Under the pieces are notes generated by a model that worked only from the letters and a program-made list of their open reading frames with translations, was not told the DNA's origin and ran no database searches. Positions 51,059 through 59,668 of a stretch of DNA of 64,000 nt are shown here, one piece after another; the stretch's first letter is position 1; the number at the start of each line of letters is the position of its first letter. A program made the translations under genes and the position numbers. This DNA comes from Thermoflexus hugenholtzii JAD2. Lineage in GTDB: Bacteria > Chloroflexota > Anaerolineae > Thermoflexales > Thermoflexaceae. The stretch is taken from positions 124,001-188,000 of the forward strand of contig NZ_FYEK01000044.1 of assembly GCF_900187885.1 (NCBI RefSeq). The letters run 5' to 3'.

Positions 51059-51673
51059 CTATCGAGGGCGCCGTCCCCAGCGGTCCAGGGCCAGGGCCCC
51101 CAGGATCCCCAGCAGCAGGAGGGCCTCGATCAGCCGCCACGGCGAGGGCCAGAGGGGCGGCGCGGGGGGAGAAGGCGCAGGCGCCGGGGGAATCGGCGTC
51201 GGGGACGCCACGGGGGTTTCTGAAGGGACCGCGAGGCCGAATAGCGGCGCGGGGGTGGCCTCCTCCGCCTTCGGGGCGCGCAGCGCCGGCGCCTCCGCAG
51301 GGGCCATGGGGACCGAAGCCGTGGGGAATGGAGCAGCTTCCTGCCCCATCGTCCACGCGAGATCCAGGCCCAGCACGAGGAGGAGCACCGCCGCCATGGC
51401 CCAGGCGGCTCGCCGGAGCCACCCGACCGGGCGGGGAGCCGGGATGATGTCCTCCGGCCGCAGCGCGAGAGGACGGGGCGCCGGGACCCGCGGCATGGCC
51501 CGGAGGGCCTGCACCGTCCATCGCAGGGTCTCCCATGACCGGGCGCACGCGGCGCATGCGGCCAGGTGGCGCTCCACCCGCGCCCGTGCCTCGGGATCCA
51601 GGCGGCCGTCCAGATAGAGCGAGAGCCGCTCCCGGACCCACTGATGCTCGTCGAACCGGAATCGAAGAAACAT
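51059..51673 (-). CDS. Anti-sigma factor with zinc-finger domain and membrane anchor
   Basis: A 204-residue protein. The N-terminus has the ZAS motif of anti-ECF factors: LYLDGRLDPEARARVERHLAACAACA, with H-x3-C-x2-C (HLAACAAC). A membrane helix (about 91-107, AWAMAAVLLLVLGLDLAW), a Pro/Ala-rich extracytoplasmic linker and a second hydrophobic segment (about 183-197) follow. It should hold the ECF sigma factor (start 52301) inactive until a surface signal releases it. It lies 19 bp after the sigma gene. Confidence 0.85.
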   Translation of the reverse strand: MFLRFRFDEHQWVRERLSLYLDGRLDPEARARVERHLAACAACARSWETLRWTVQALRAMPRVPAPRPLALRPEDIIPAPRPVGWLRRAAWAMAAVLLLVLGLDLAWTMGQEAAPFPTASVPMAPAEAPALRAPKAEEATPAPLFGLAVPSETPVASPTPIPPAPAPSPPAPPLWPSPWRLIEALLLLGILGALALDRWGRRPR

Positions 51674-51692
51674 CGGAACCTTTCCCTCACTC

Positions 51693-52301
51693 TTATGGAC
51701 GAGCCTTGCCGGGCAGAAGTTCCCGGTGGGCGAGCAGGATGTCTCGGACCCGCATCCGGGCCCGGCTCAGGCGCGATTTGACGGTCCCCAGGGGCACCCC
51801 CAGGATCCCTGAGATCTCCTCATAGGAATATCCCTCGATGTCGGAGAGCACCAGGACGATGCGTTGATCCTCCGGGAGGGTCTGGATCGCCCGGTGGAGG
51901 AGCTCCGCCAGCTCCCGGCGCTCCGCGTAGAACTCCGGCCCCTCCACCGGGGGCAGGGTCATCTCCGTCTCCGGGGTTTGATCGGCCACGAACAAGGCTT
52001 CCAGAGAGGCCTGAGGCCGGCGGCGCCGGCGGCGCAGCTCATCGTAGCAGGCGTGGGTGACGATGCGCATCAGCCAGGCGAGGAAGGATCCCCCGCGGAA
52101 CCCCCGGATCCCCCGGAAGGCCGAGATCAAGGCCTCCTGCACCGCGTCCCAGGCGGAATCGTGATCGCCCATGATCCGGAAGGCTACGTTGTAAAGACGG
52201 TCCTGATAGGCCCGGATGAGGGTGTTGAAGGCCTCCAGGTCGCCGGACCGGGCGGCCTCGATCAGCCGGCCCTCTTCAGCAGGAGGGAGGGAGGCGCTCA
52301 T
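51693..52301 (-). CDS. ECF-type RNA polymerase sigma factor
   Basis: A 202-residue sigma-70-family factor. Region 2 (about 20-85) has FNTLIRAYQDRLYNVAFRIMGDHDSAWDAVQEALISAFRGI, and region 4 (about 130-185) has LPEDQRIVLVLSDIEGYSYEEISGILGVPLGTVKSRLSRARMRVRDIL. No extra N- or C-terminal domain is present. ATG 52301 gives MSASLPPAEEG, the usual family length. It is followed by its anti-sigma gene and preceded by a GT2 gene 14 bp away, so a cell-envelope regulon is plausible. Confidence 0.92.
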   Translation of the reverse strand: MSASLPPAEEGRLIEAARSGDLEAFNTLIRAYQDRLYNVAFRIMGDHDSAWDAVQEALISAFRGIRGFRGGSFLAWLMRIVTHACYDELRRRRRRPQASLEALFVADQTPETEMTLPPVEGPEFYAERRELAELLHRAIQTLPEDQRIVLVLSDIEGYSYEEISGILGVPLGTVKSRLSRARMRVRDILLAHRELLPGKARP

Positions 52302-52315
52302 CTGTCCGTGTCCGC

Positions 52316-52999
52316 CTAATCCGTGAACCGGTATTTGATGAGGGTCCACAGGGCCTTCAGGCCGTCGCGCAGGGGACGGATCTTCTTGCCCTCTTTGAAC
52401 TCCCGCCCGTAGTAGGAGATGGGGACCTCGAAGATGCGGTAGCCCCGCTTGAGGATCTTGGCGGTGATCTCCGGCTCGAACTCGAACCCCCGGGCCCGCA
52501 GCGGGATGTTCCGGATCACGTCGGCGCGGAACACCTTGTAGCCGGTCTCCATATCGCTCAGGATGGCGTCGTAGAGCAGGTTGGTCACCAGGGTGAGGAA
52601 CTTGTTGCCGATCATGTGCCAGAAGAGCATGGCCTTGCGCGGGCCCAGGAAGCGGGAGCCGTAGACCACCGCCGCCCGTCCCTCCTGAATCGGGCGGATC
52701 AGCTGAGGGTAGTCTCGCGGATCATACTCCAGATCGGCGTCCTGGATCAGGAGGATGTCCCCCGTGGCGTGGGCGATGCCGGTCCGCACCGCCGCCCCCT
52801 TCCCCATGTTCCGCTCGTGGAAGATCACCCGGATATCCCCGTTGCGGGCTTCCTCCTGGAGGATCTCCCGCGTCCCGTCGGTGGAGCCATCGTCCACCAC
52901 GATGATCTCGTCCGCCAGGCCCACCGCCCGCACCTGTCTCAGGATCTCCCGGATGGTGGCCCGCTCGTTGTAAACGGGTATGATCACCGAAAGGCGCAC
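52316..52999 (-). CDS. Glycosyltransferase family 2 (dolichol/polyprenyl-phosphate-mannose-like)
   Basis: A 227-residue GT-A enzyme starting at GTG 52999. SVIIPVYNERATIREI and VVDDGSTDGTREIL are the GT2 N-terminal motifs; QDADLEYDPRDY contains the DxD-type metal-binding residues. It has no membrane helix of its own, like soluble DPM1-type enzymes that load a sugar onto polyprenyl phosphate. The lipid-linked sugar could feed the GT39-like membrane enzyme at 54251. It is divergent from the GT4 gene at 53083. Confidence 0.88.
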   Translation of the reverse strand: MRLSVIIPVYNERATIREILRQVRAVGLADEIIVVDDGSTDGTREILQEEARNGDIRVIFHERNMGKGAAVRTGIAHATGDILLIQDADLEYDPRDYPQLIRPIQEGRAAVVYGSRFLGPRKAMLFWHMIGNKFLTLVTNLLYDAILSDMETGYKVFRADVIRNIPLRARGFEFEPEITAKILKRGYRIFEVPISYYGREFKEGKKIRPLRDGLKALWTLIKYRFTD

Positions 53000-53082
53000 C
53001 GCCCCGCCCCCTGTTCTGGATTCTTCGCCTCATTTATACCATAGATGCGATCCAGGATGAGCCGGAGAGAAAGGAGGTCTCC

Positions 53083-54240
53083 TTGCGGCTGGCGCTGATC
53101 ACCGGTGAATACCCACCGCTCCCCGGCGGGGTGGGGGATTACACCCGCGAGCTGGCCCGGGCCCTGCAGGCCCGGGGGCACACGGTGGCGGTGTGGACGG
53201 ACCGGCGGGGCGTGGGAGAGGCCGGCTCCCCGGTGCCGGTCCATCGGGTGGTGCGCCGGTGGGACCTCACCGCCTGGTGGGCGCTGGGGCGCTCCCTGCG
53301 GGCTTGGCGGCCGGAGGGAGTGCTGCTGCAGTATCAGGCCGCCGCCTACGGGCTGGGCGGGGCGATGAACCTGTGGCCGGCCCTCGCCCGACGCTGGATC
53401 GGCGACGCGCCCCTCGTGGTCACCTTTCACGACCTCCGGGTCCCCTATCTCTTCCCGAAGGCCGGCCCGCTCCGGGAGTGGAGCATGCGCTTCCTGGCCC
53501 GCGCCGCCAACGGGGTGATCGTCACCAACCACGAGGACGAGCTCCGGCTGCGCGCCCAGGGCCTCCGGGCCCTCTGGCGGATCCCCATCGGCAGCAACAT
53601 CCAGCCTCCTCCCAACCTCCCGGATCCCACAGAGGCCCGGCGGCGGCTGGGGCTTCCCGTTGACCGGCCGCTGGTGGGCTTCTTCGGCTTTCTTCATCCA
53701 TCGAAAGGCTTCGATGTGTTGCTGGAGGCCATCGCCGCGCTCCGCCGGGAGGGGGTGAGGATCGGCCTGGTGCACATCGGGGCATCGGTGGCCCCCAGCG
53801 ATCCCAGCCAGCGGGGTTACGCGGCGGCCTGTCGCCAGCGGATCCAGGAGCTGGGGCTGGCGGATGCGGTGTGGGAAACCGGCTACCGTCCGCCCGAGGA
53901 GATCTCCCTGGCCTTTGCCGCGGTGGAGGTCTGCGCCCTGCCCTATCGGGACGGCGTCTCCTTCCGTCGCGGCACCCTGATGGCCGCCCTGGCCCACGGA
54001 CGGGCGGTGGTCAGCACCTTCCCACGGGTCCCAATCCCCGAGCTGCGGGAGGGGGAGAACATCTTCCTAATTCCTCCGGAGGATCCGGCGGCCCTGGCGC
54101 GGGCCCTGGGCCGGGTGCTGGCGGAGCCAGAGATGCGCGCCCGTTTGGAGGAGGGGGCGCGACGGCTAGCCGAAATCTTCGCCTGGGAGCGCATCGCCGC
54201 GCAGGTGGAGGAAGTCTTCCGGGCGCTGCGCGCTCGCTGA
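53083..54240 (+). CDS. Glycosyltransferase family 4
   Basis: A 385-residue GT-B enzyme. The start is TTG 53083, preceded by AAGGAGGT at five bases, the only good site. The N-terminus RLALITGEYPPLPGGVGDYTREL is the GT4 opening. The donor half has VGFFGFLHPSKGFDVLL and the nucleotide-sugar-binding region YRDGVSFRRGTLMAALAHGRAVV. The usual EGFG motif is not well conserved here, so the donor is uncertain. It lies 10 bp before the GT39-like gene. Confidence 0.85.
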   Translation: MRLALITGEYPPLPGGVGDYTRELARALQARGHTVAVWTDRRGVGEAGSPVPVHRVVRRWDLTAWWALGRSLRAWRPEGVLLQYQAAAYGLGGAMNLWPALARRWIGDAPLVVTFHDLRVPYLFPKAGPLREWSMRFLARAANGVIVTNHEDELRLRAQGLRALWRIPIGSNIQPPPNLPDPTEARRRLGLPVDRPLVGFFGFLHPSKGFDVLLEAIAALRREGVRIGLVHIGASVAPSDPSQRGYAAACRQRIQELGLADAVWETGYRPPEEISLAFAAVEVCALPYRDGVSFRRGTLMAALAHGRAVVSTFPRVPIPELREGENIFLIPPEDPAALARALGRVLAEPEMRARLEEGARRLAEIFAWERIAAQVEEVFRALRAR

Positions 54241-54250
54241 GGAGGAGCCG

Positions 54251-56431
54251 ATGCATCGGAGCCGATGGCTGGCATGGCCCGGAGCCGCGTTGCTCCTGCT
54301 CGCGCTGGCCTTCGGGCTGCGAGTCTACCGTCTGGACGGGCCCAGCCTGTGGTATGACGAGGCCTTCAGCATCGCCCTGGCCCGCTCGGGGGTCTGGCAG
54401 CCCCTGGAGGCGCATCCTCCCCTTTTCTATCTCATCCTCCGGCTCTGGATAGCTCTCGCGGGCTCCTCCGAGTTCAGCGCCCGTTTCCTTTCGGTGGGCG
54501 TGGGGATGCTGACCGTGGCCCTCTTCGGGGCGGCGGCGGCCCGCCTCGGGCGATCCCCCTGGGCAGGGCTCCTCGGGCTGACCTTGGCGGCCACCCTCCC
54601 CTTCTGGATCTGGGAGTCCCGCGAGGTCCGCATGTATTCGGCCCTGGGGATGTGGACGGCCCTGGCGCTGTGGCTGGAACTCCGGGGCCGGCCTATGGGG
54701 ACCGCCCTCGCGGTCCTGGCCGGGGTCTACACCCACTACGCGATGCTTTGGATGGTCCCCGGGTGGCTGCTCCTCCTCGGGAGGCGGGGGTGGGATCGCG
54801 GGCTGTGGGCGCTGATCATCGCCCTGGGAGCGGCCCCGGGAGCCCTCCATGCCCTGTGGGTGGGTCAAACCCAGGGGGCCTTCTGGCCGGGACGGCTGGA
54901 TCTGATCCGGGCCCTGGGGACCCTCGGGCAGGCCCAGGCGTTGCAGGCCCGGATGGCCGGCCTTCTCCCACCGCCGGGCTCCCCGTGGCTTCCGGGCCTG
55001 ATCGCCGGAGCCCTCCTCCTCGTCGCCGGCCTCCTCGTGGGGATCCGCTCGCGGGCGATGCGGGTTCGATGGGTCTGGCTCGGCCTCCTCCCCCTTGCCG
55101 TCGGGCTGGGCCTGCTCTACCGCAGCCCCAAGTTCCACCCGCATTATTTCATCGGCGTGACGGTGGCCTTCTATCTGGCGGTGGTCCTGGGCTGGGCGGA
55201 AGGGGTTCGGCACGTCCGCTGGGCCCTCCTGCCTGGATTGCTGGCCTGGGGCCTCTTCGTCGGGCCGGCGCTCCTCTGGGCGCTGGGCCCCGCGGAGCAG
55301 ACCAAGGACGACTGGCGGGGGGCGGTGCGAACGGTGGAGGCCCGGCGAGGGCCGGGGGAAGCGGTGGTGCTGGTGAGCGGGTTCGCCCTCCCGGCGTATC
55401 AGGCTTACGCCCGGTCCACCACGCCAGTCCCGCTCCCCGCGGATCCGGTGGCCGATGTGCGCCACGTGCTGGACTATGAGACGGTCGCCCCGAGGCTGAA
55501 CGCCGCCCTCTCCGGGACCTCGGGGGCGTGGCTGGTGCAGTGGGGGGATGAGATCAACGACCCGGCCCAGATTGTGGCAGCGGCCCTGGACTGGGTGGGG
55601 GATGAGGTGGAGACATGGGCCTTCGGCGGGAGAATCCGGGTTCGACGGTTCCTCTGGGGGAGCTTTCGCCCGCTGCCTGCGGAGCCGGAGGCCCTCTTCG
55701 GTCACGCGGGCCAGCCCATCGGGCCGAACCTGCGCTGGCTGGGCTACGGCCTCCCGGGAGGGGAGATTCCCATCGATCGCCCCCTTCCGGTGATCGTGGG
55801 ATGGCGGACGACCGGGCCCCTCCCGTCTGGGTTGCGGATCTCTTTTCGGCTGGAGTGGGAGGATGGCACGGTGTGGGGACAGTGGGATGGGGCGCTGGGG
55901 GGCGAGACATGGGACACGGCCCGGTGGCCGTATCCGCGCACCATCCTGGCCCGCTATGAGGTGATGGCCCAAGTGGGGACGCCCCCCGGGCGGTATCGGC
56001 CGCGCCTGGTGGTCTACCAGGGCGGGGAGGTCTGGCTGGACGCCCGGCTGAACCCCGTGGTCCGAGCGGCCCCGTCGCGTCCCTATGAGGATCCCCGGTG
56101 GGAGGAGCCGCCGCGGGCACGATGGCCGGGCCTGGCCCTCACCCACGTGGATCTCGAAGGAGAGCCCCGCGCGTGTCGGGCGCTCACCGTTGCCCTCTGG
56201 TGGCGGGTGGAGGGGCCGCCTCCGGCGGCCTGGGTGCGGGTTCGCATCGGGGAGGCCGAGGGCGTCTGGCCGTGGAACCCGGCGCAGCCCGAGGCGATCT
56301 GGGGACCGGGGGAGCGATGGCGGGTCCGATATCCGGTGCCGGTGCCCTGTGCCCCGGGGCGTTATCCCCTGGAGGTCGCTGTCGGAGAAGAGAGCGGGCA
56401 GACGGTGGGGATAGTGGAAGTAATGCCCTAA
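54251..56431 (+). CDS. Polyprenol-phosphate-dependent membrane glycosyltransferase (GT39/GT83-like)
   Basis: A 726-residue integral membrane protein with about ten hydrophobic helices in the first 380 residues. RVYRLDGPSLWYDEAFSIALAR (about 24-46) holds the luminal Asp/Glu motif of PMT/ArnT-family enzymes; HPPLFYLIL follows. The remaining 340 residues are soluble beta-rich extracytoplasmic sequence, so the enzyme could glycosylate or modify surface proteins or glycans using the lipid-linked sugar made by the GT2 gene. It lies 10 bp after the GT4 gene. Acceptor unknown. Confidence 0.8.
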   Translation: MHRSRWLAWPGAALLLLALAFGLRVYRLDGPSLWYDEAFSIALARSGVWQPLEAHPPLFYLILRLWIALAGSSEFSARFLSVGVGMLTVALFGAAAARLGRSPWAGLLGLTLAATLPFWIWESREVRMYSALGMWTALALWLELRGRPMGTALAVLAGVYTHYAMLWMVPGWLLLLGRRGWDRGLWALIIALGAAPGALHALWVGQTQGAFWPGRLDLIRALGTLGQAQALQARMAGLLPPPGSPWLPGLIAGALLLVAGLLVGIRSRAMRVRWVWLGLLPLAVGLGLLYRSPKFHPHYFIGVTVAFYLAVVLGWAEGVRHVRWALLPGLLAWGLFVGPALLWALGPAEQTKDDWRGAVRTVEARRGPGEAVVLVSGFALPAYQAYARSTTPVPLPADPVADVRHVLDYETVAPRLNAALSGTSGAWLVQWGDEINDPAQIVAAALDWVGDEVETWAFGGRIRVRRFLWGSFRPLPAEPEALFGHAGQPIGPNLRWLGYGLPGGEIPIDRPLPVIVGWRTTGPLPSGLRISFRLEWEDGTVWGQWDGALGGETWDTARWPYPRTILARYEVMAQVGTPPGRYRPRLVVYQGGEVWLDARLNPVVRAAPSRPYEDPRWEEPPRARWPGLALTHVDLEGEPRACRALTVALWWRVEGPPPAAWVRVRIGEAEGVWPWNPAQPEAIWGPGERWRVRYPVPVPCAPGRYPLEVAVGEESGQTVGIVEVMP

Positions 56432-56483
56432 ACGGGCGCGAGGGGATGTTCCCATCCCATCGGGCGTCCAGCCCGGACCGGTT

Positions 56484-57464
56484 CTACCCGCCGATTTGGC
56501 TCATCACGCGGGCGGTGGGGATGACGCCTTCGGGGAGGCCGTGGCCCCAGGGCTTGCGCCAGATGGCGGACCGGATCAGGGCCTTCAGCTCCTCATCATC
56601 GGCGCCGTTTCGAAGCGGCGTCCGCAGGTCCACCTCATCATCCCGCAAGAGGCACAGGCGGAGCCGTCCCTCCGCCGTCAGGCGGACTCGGTTACACTGG
56701 GCGCAGAAGGGCTCACTGACCGGGCTGATGAACCCCACCGTCCCCGCCGCCCCCCGAATGCGATACACCCGGGCCTCGCCGTCCAGACGGCCGTCGCCGA
56801 CCGGCTCCAGCGGCCCGAATTCGCCCTCCAGGACGCGGATCATCTCGGCGGTGGAAACCACCGCCTGCTGGGCGAAGGGGGCGACGTCGGCGAAGGGCAT
56901 CACCTCGATGAAGCGAACCTGCCAGGGGCGGGCGAGGGTGAGGGCGGCCAGGTCGACGATGTCCGAATCGTTATAGCCCCGGACCACCACGGCGTTGAGT
57001 TTGATGGGGGTGAGCCCGGCGGATTCGGCGGCGAGGATGCCTTCCCACACATCCTCCAGTCGGCCCCACCGGGTGATGCGGCGGAACTTCTCCGGGTCCA
57101 GGGTGTCCAGGCTGACGTTGACCCGTTTCAGGCCGGCGCGGGCCAGGGGCTCGGCCAGGGCCTTAAGGCGCAGGCCGTTGGTGGTCATGGAGATCTCCCG
57201 GATCCCGGGGAGGGCGGCCATCCGGGCGACCAGCTCCACCAGATGGGGGCGGACGGTGGGCTCTCCACCGGTGAGGCGGATCTTGTCAAAGCCCAGCTCG
57301 GCGAAGAGGCGGGCCAGGCGGATCAGCTCGTCATCGGTGAGGAGCTCTTCTCGGGGGAGGAAGACCATCTGCTCCGGCATGCAGTAGACACAGCGGAGGT
57401 TGCAGCGGTCGGTCAGAGAGATCCGGAGATATCGAATGTGGCGGCCGAATTGATCCAGAACCAT
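56484..57464 (-). CDS. moaA: GTP 3',8-cyclase (molybdenum cofactor synthesis, radical SAM)
   Basis: A 326-residue radical SAM enzyme that rearranges GTP in the first step of molybdenum cofactor synthesis. The N-terminal SAM cluster ligands are Cys21, Cys25 and Cys28 (DRCNLRCVYC). The second cluster is in FCAQCNRVRLTAEGRLRLCLL. LTGGEPTVRP is the SAM-binding motif. It ends SQIGG, the conserved C-terminal Gly-Gly needed for activity. ATG 57464 has a promoter upstream (TGGACA-18-TAGAAT). No other moa gene is nearby. Confidence 0.96.
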   Translation of the reverse strand: MVLDQFGRHIRYLRISLTDRCNLRCVYCMPEQMVFLPREELLTDDELIRLARLFAELGFDKIRLTGGEPTVRPHLVELVARMAALPGIREISMTTNGLRLKALAEPLARAGLKRVNVSLDTLDPEKFRRITRWGRLEDVWEGILAAESAGLTPIKLNAVVVRGYNDSDIVDLAALTLARPWQVRFIEVMPFADVAPFAQQAVVSTAEMIRVLEGEFGPLEPVGDGRLDGEARVYRIRGAAGTVGFISPVSEPFCAQCNRVRLTAEGRLRLCLLRDDEVDLRTPLRNGADDEELKALIRSAIWRKPWGHGLPEGVIPTARVMSQIGG

Positions 57465-57509
57465 GGAACCCCCTTCCAGGGATCCTTTGCCCTCCGCCCT
57501 CTTGCTTCT

Positions 57510-57539
57510 ATTCTATCCCGATTGAAGAGGGCTTGTCCA
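57510..57539 (-). promoter_or_regulatory. Promoter of moaA
   Basis: On the minus strand TGGACA (57539-57534) and TAGAAT (57515-57510) are separated by 18 bases, about 45 bp before the ATG. Short repeats containing CAATTC flank the upstream side (57540-57570). Confidence 0.55.
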
Positions 57540-57697
57540 CAATTCTCACGTTCAACAATTCCCGATCGGCACGCTGGGAGAAAGCGCGGAGGGCCGTCCA
57601 CGAGTCCGAGCACGAACCTACGAACAGGGCGCGCAAGGACTTCCGGGGTCCGGGTTCGGTGGGGGGGCACCGATGGACAATGGGCCGGGGCGGGCCC

Positions 57698-58930
57698 TCA
57701 CCCGGCCGGGCGTCGGAGAGCCGGAGCGGGTTGGGGAGCTGGGGCGCGATCCCGAGGGGCGAAGGCCAGATACTGATGGAGGGTCCCCAGCCCATACAGC
57801 GCGGCGGTGCCGAGGAGCATCGCGGTCAGGCCGTAGCGGGCCTGCAGGAGCCCGGAGAGGGTGGCCCCGATCATCCAGCCGGCCTCCCAGGTCAGGTTCA
57901 GGATGCTGCTCACCGTCGCCCGCTCGGCCGGAGGGGTCTGCTCCATGCAAAACTCGGTGAAGAGCGGAGAAGCCATGTTCATCAGCGCCCCGCGCAGGAT
58001 CATCGCCAGGGCGGCCAGCGGCGTCTGATCCGTGAGGGCCATCCCGATCAGGAAGATCACCGACAGCCCCTGGGTGAGAGCCACAGTCGGGATGCGCCCG
58101 ATCCCACGAGCCAGGGCCGGGGCCAGCAACGTAGCCAGCCCGGTAAGGGCGGAGGCCAGGGCGAAGAGCGCGCCCAGGATCTCATCCGGCAGCCCGTAAC
58201 GCTCATGGAAATAGACGTTGAGGAAGGGGATGCTGAGAGCCGCCCCGATCCCCATCAGGAAGTTCGGGACCGCCATGTGGAAAACCGGCGCGCGCAGGGG
58301 TCGCCCCTGGCCGCGCATCGGCCTGGCGGCCATCGGAGCGCGAGGGGCCTCTCGGATAGCGAGCAGCGGCCCCAGGGAGGCGAAGTCGATGAGGGCGGTG
58401 AACAGGATGGGACCGGCGTAGGGCGTCGGCCCCACCAACCCGAGCACCCGGAAGAGATCCGGCAACGCGCCCCCTGCCAGCTCACCTGCGAAGCCGGCCC
58501 AGAACAGGACCGCCGAGGAGAGGGCGAAGAGGGCCGCCCGTTCCGCCTCGGAGGCGTTCTCCGCCAGGAACGGCGCATGGGCGATCACGAACAGGTTGTA
58601 TCCTACCCCGATCAAGCCCACGCCCAGCCCGAGGGGCCAGGGGCCCGTCCCCAGGCCCACCCCGACGGTGCCCAGGCCCATCAGGAGGACGCCCAGGAGC
58701 ATCGCCGGCCGACGGCCGATCCGATCGATCCACCGGCCCGCCGGCAGGCCGATCCCCAAAGCCAGCGCGGAGGGCAGGGCGTTCAGCAGACCCAGGAGCT
58801 CCCGGGATCCGCCCCCCTCCAGCACGTGCAGGTTAAACCAGAGGCCATAGATGGCGCTGCTGAACCCATGCAGGGCCAGGGCGATCAGGAAGAGACGAAC
58901 GTTCCGGTCGAAACGTCGAAGCCTGCGCAT
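57698..58930 (-). CDS. Major facilitator superfamily transporter
   Basis: A 410-residue transporter with about twelve hydrophobic helices in two halves joined by a basic cytoplasmic loop (REAPRAPMAARPMRGQGRP, about 190-210). The inter-helix signature GRWIDRIGRRPAMLLG between helices 2 and 3 is the MFS motif A. Substrate cannot be told; drug or sugar efflux is common. I chose ATG 58930, with GGAGGG upstream, over a longer frame. A perfect palindrome lies 19 bases upstream of the start. Confidence 0.85.
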   Translation of the reverse strand: MRRLRRFDRNVRLFLIALALHGFSSAIYGLWFNLHVLEGGGSRELLGLLNALPSALALGIGLPAGRWIDRIGRRPAMLLGVLLMGLGTVGVGLGTGPWPLGLGVGLIGVGYNLFVIAHAPFLAENASEAERAALFALSSAVLFWAGFAGELAGGALPDLFRVLGLVGPTPYAGPILFTALIDFASLGPLLAIREAPRAPMAARPMRGQGRPLRAPVFHMAVPNFLMGIGAALSIPFLNVYFHERYGLPDEILGALFALASALTGLATLLAPALARGIGRIPTVALTQGLSVIFLIGMALTDQTPLAALAMILRGALMNMASPLFTEFCMEQTPPAERATVSSILNLTWEAGWMIGATLSGLLQARYGLTAMLLGTAALYGLGTLHQYLAFAPRDRAPAPQPAPALRRPAG

Positions 58931-58948
58931 CTCCGCTTCCCTCCGGAG

Positions 58949-58971
58949 GCCCGACCCCCTGGGGGTCGGGC
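58949..58971. promoter_or_regulatory. Perfect palindrome in the MFS 5' leader
   Basis: GCCCGACCCCC and GGGGGTCGGGC flank a single T, giving 11-bp arms. It lies 19-41 bases upstream of the MFS start on its leader. It could be an operator for an unknown repressor or an RNA hairpin near the ribosome site. Confidence 0.5.
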
Positions 58972-59370
58972 AGGAATGAGGCCGAGAGGACATCCGAGAC
59001 ACTCCACCCCTCCAGCGGTTCGCGGCGCGCCGGACCCAACGGCTCACCCGGAAACGGTCGATCGGCGAAACGAGGAAAAGCCCTGCCGGAGCTTCCCCGG
59101 GGCGCTCCAGAGGAGAGCCATCCCCATCCTACCACACACACCTCAGAATTCCGTAAGAGCCCAATGGATCCACAAGGCTAATATTTCCGAATTGTTTGCA
59201 GATATATCTCGCTATATCGAAATCTTGATTCAATCATTCGGGAGATATATGCCAACTACGAGCCCTTTCGCTTGGTATTACCAAGTTCAAATAGAGAAAT
59301 GGGGCCGGCGGGTGGCAGGGGTGTTGTTCAGTTGGGGGAGGGGGATCTGTCGTGGAGGCGGGGATCAAGT

Positions 59371-59376
59371 TATAAT
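59371..59376 (+). promoter_or_regulatory. TATAAT -10 candidate for secG
   Basis: TATAAT 47 bp before the secG start, with no good -35 element visible. Position fits a promoter for the secG/binding-protein/thioredoxin run. Confidence 0.35.
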
Positions 59377-59422
59377 GGAGGGGCTCCGGTCGGGAGCGGG
59401 AACCTTTCGAGGGAGGAAAGCG

Positions 59423-59659
59423 GTGGCCACGGCGTTGAACATCGCGCAGATCCTGCTGGCGATCGCCCTGATCGCCATCATCCTGCTGCAGGCCGGCTCC
59501 TCGCAGCTGGGAGGGGTGTTCGGCCTGGGGGATGTGGGAGTGCCCCGGAAACGGCGGGGCCTGGAGCGCACCGTCTTCAACCTCACGATCTTCCTGGCCG
59601 TCCTCTTCCTGGTCCTGGCGGTGGTGAACGTGATCGTGACCGGCACCCCCACCGGCTGA
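59423..59659 (+). CDS. secG: Preprotein translocase subunit SecG
   Basis: A 78-residue membrane protein starting at GTG 59423, with GGGAGGAAAG nearby. Two hydrophobic helices (about 4-22 and 54-72) flank the conserved loop ILLQAGSSQLGGVFGLGD, and RGLERTVFNLTIFLAVLF follows, which is the SecG layout. It assists SecYE and SecA in protein export. It begins a likely transcript with the peptide-type binding protein 9 bp downstream. Confidence 0.92.
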   Translation: MATALNIAQILLAIALIAIILLQAGSSQLGGVFGLGDVGVPRKRRGLERTVFNLTIFLAVLFLVLAVVNVIVTGTPTG

Positions 59660-59668
59660 AGGCAGGCG

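Larger units (their letters stand above)
58931..59422. other. Long intergenic region with AT-rich island
   Basis: Between the MFS start and secG. Apart from the palindrome at 58949-58971, the first half is GC-rich and shows nothing. From about 59145 to 59300 base composition shifts to AT-rich, with short palindromes (AGATATATCT; CTTGGTATTACCAAG at 59272-59286) and many A/T runs. No convincing coding signal fits this part. It may hold promoters for secG. Confidence 0.5.

Noticed and set aside
59145-59422. An open frame continuing into secG from upstream
   Set aside because: AT-rich codons unlike the genome, no start signal, and secG has its own GTG with binding site.
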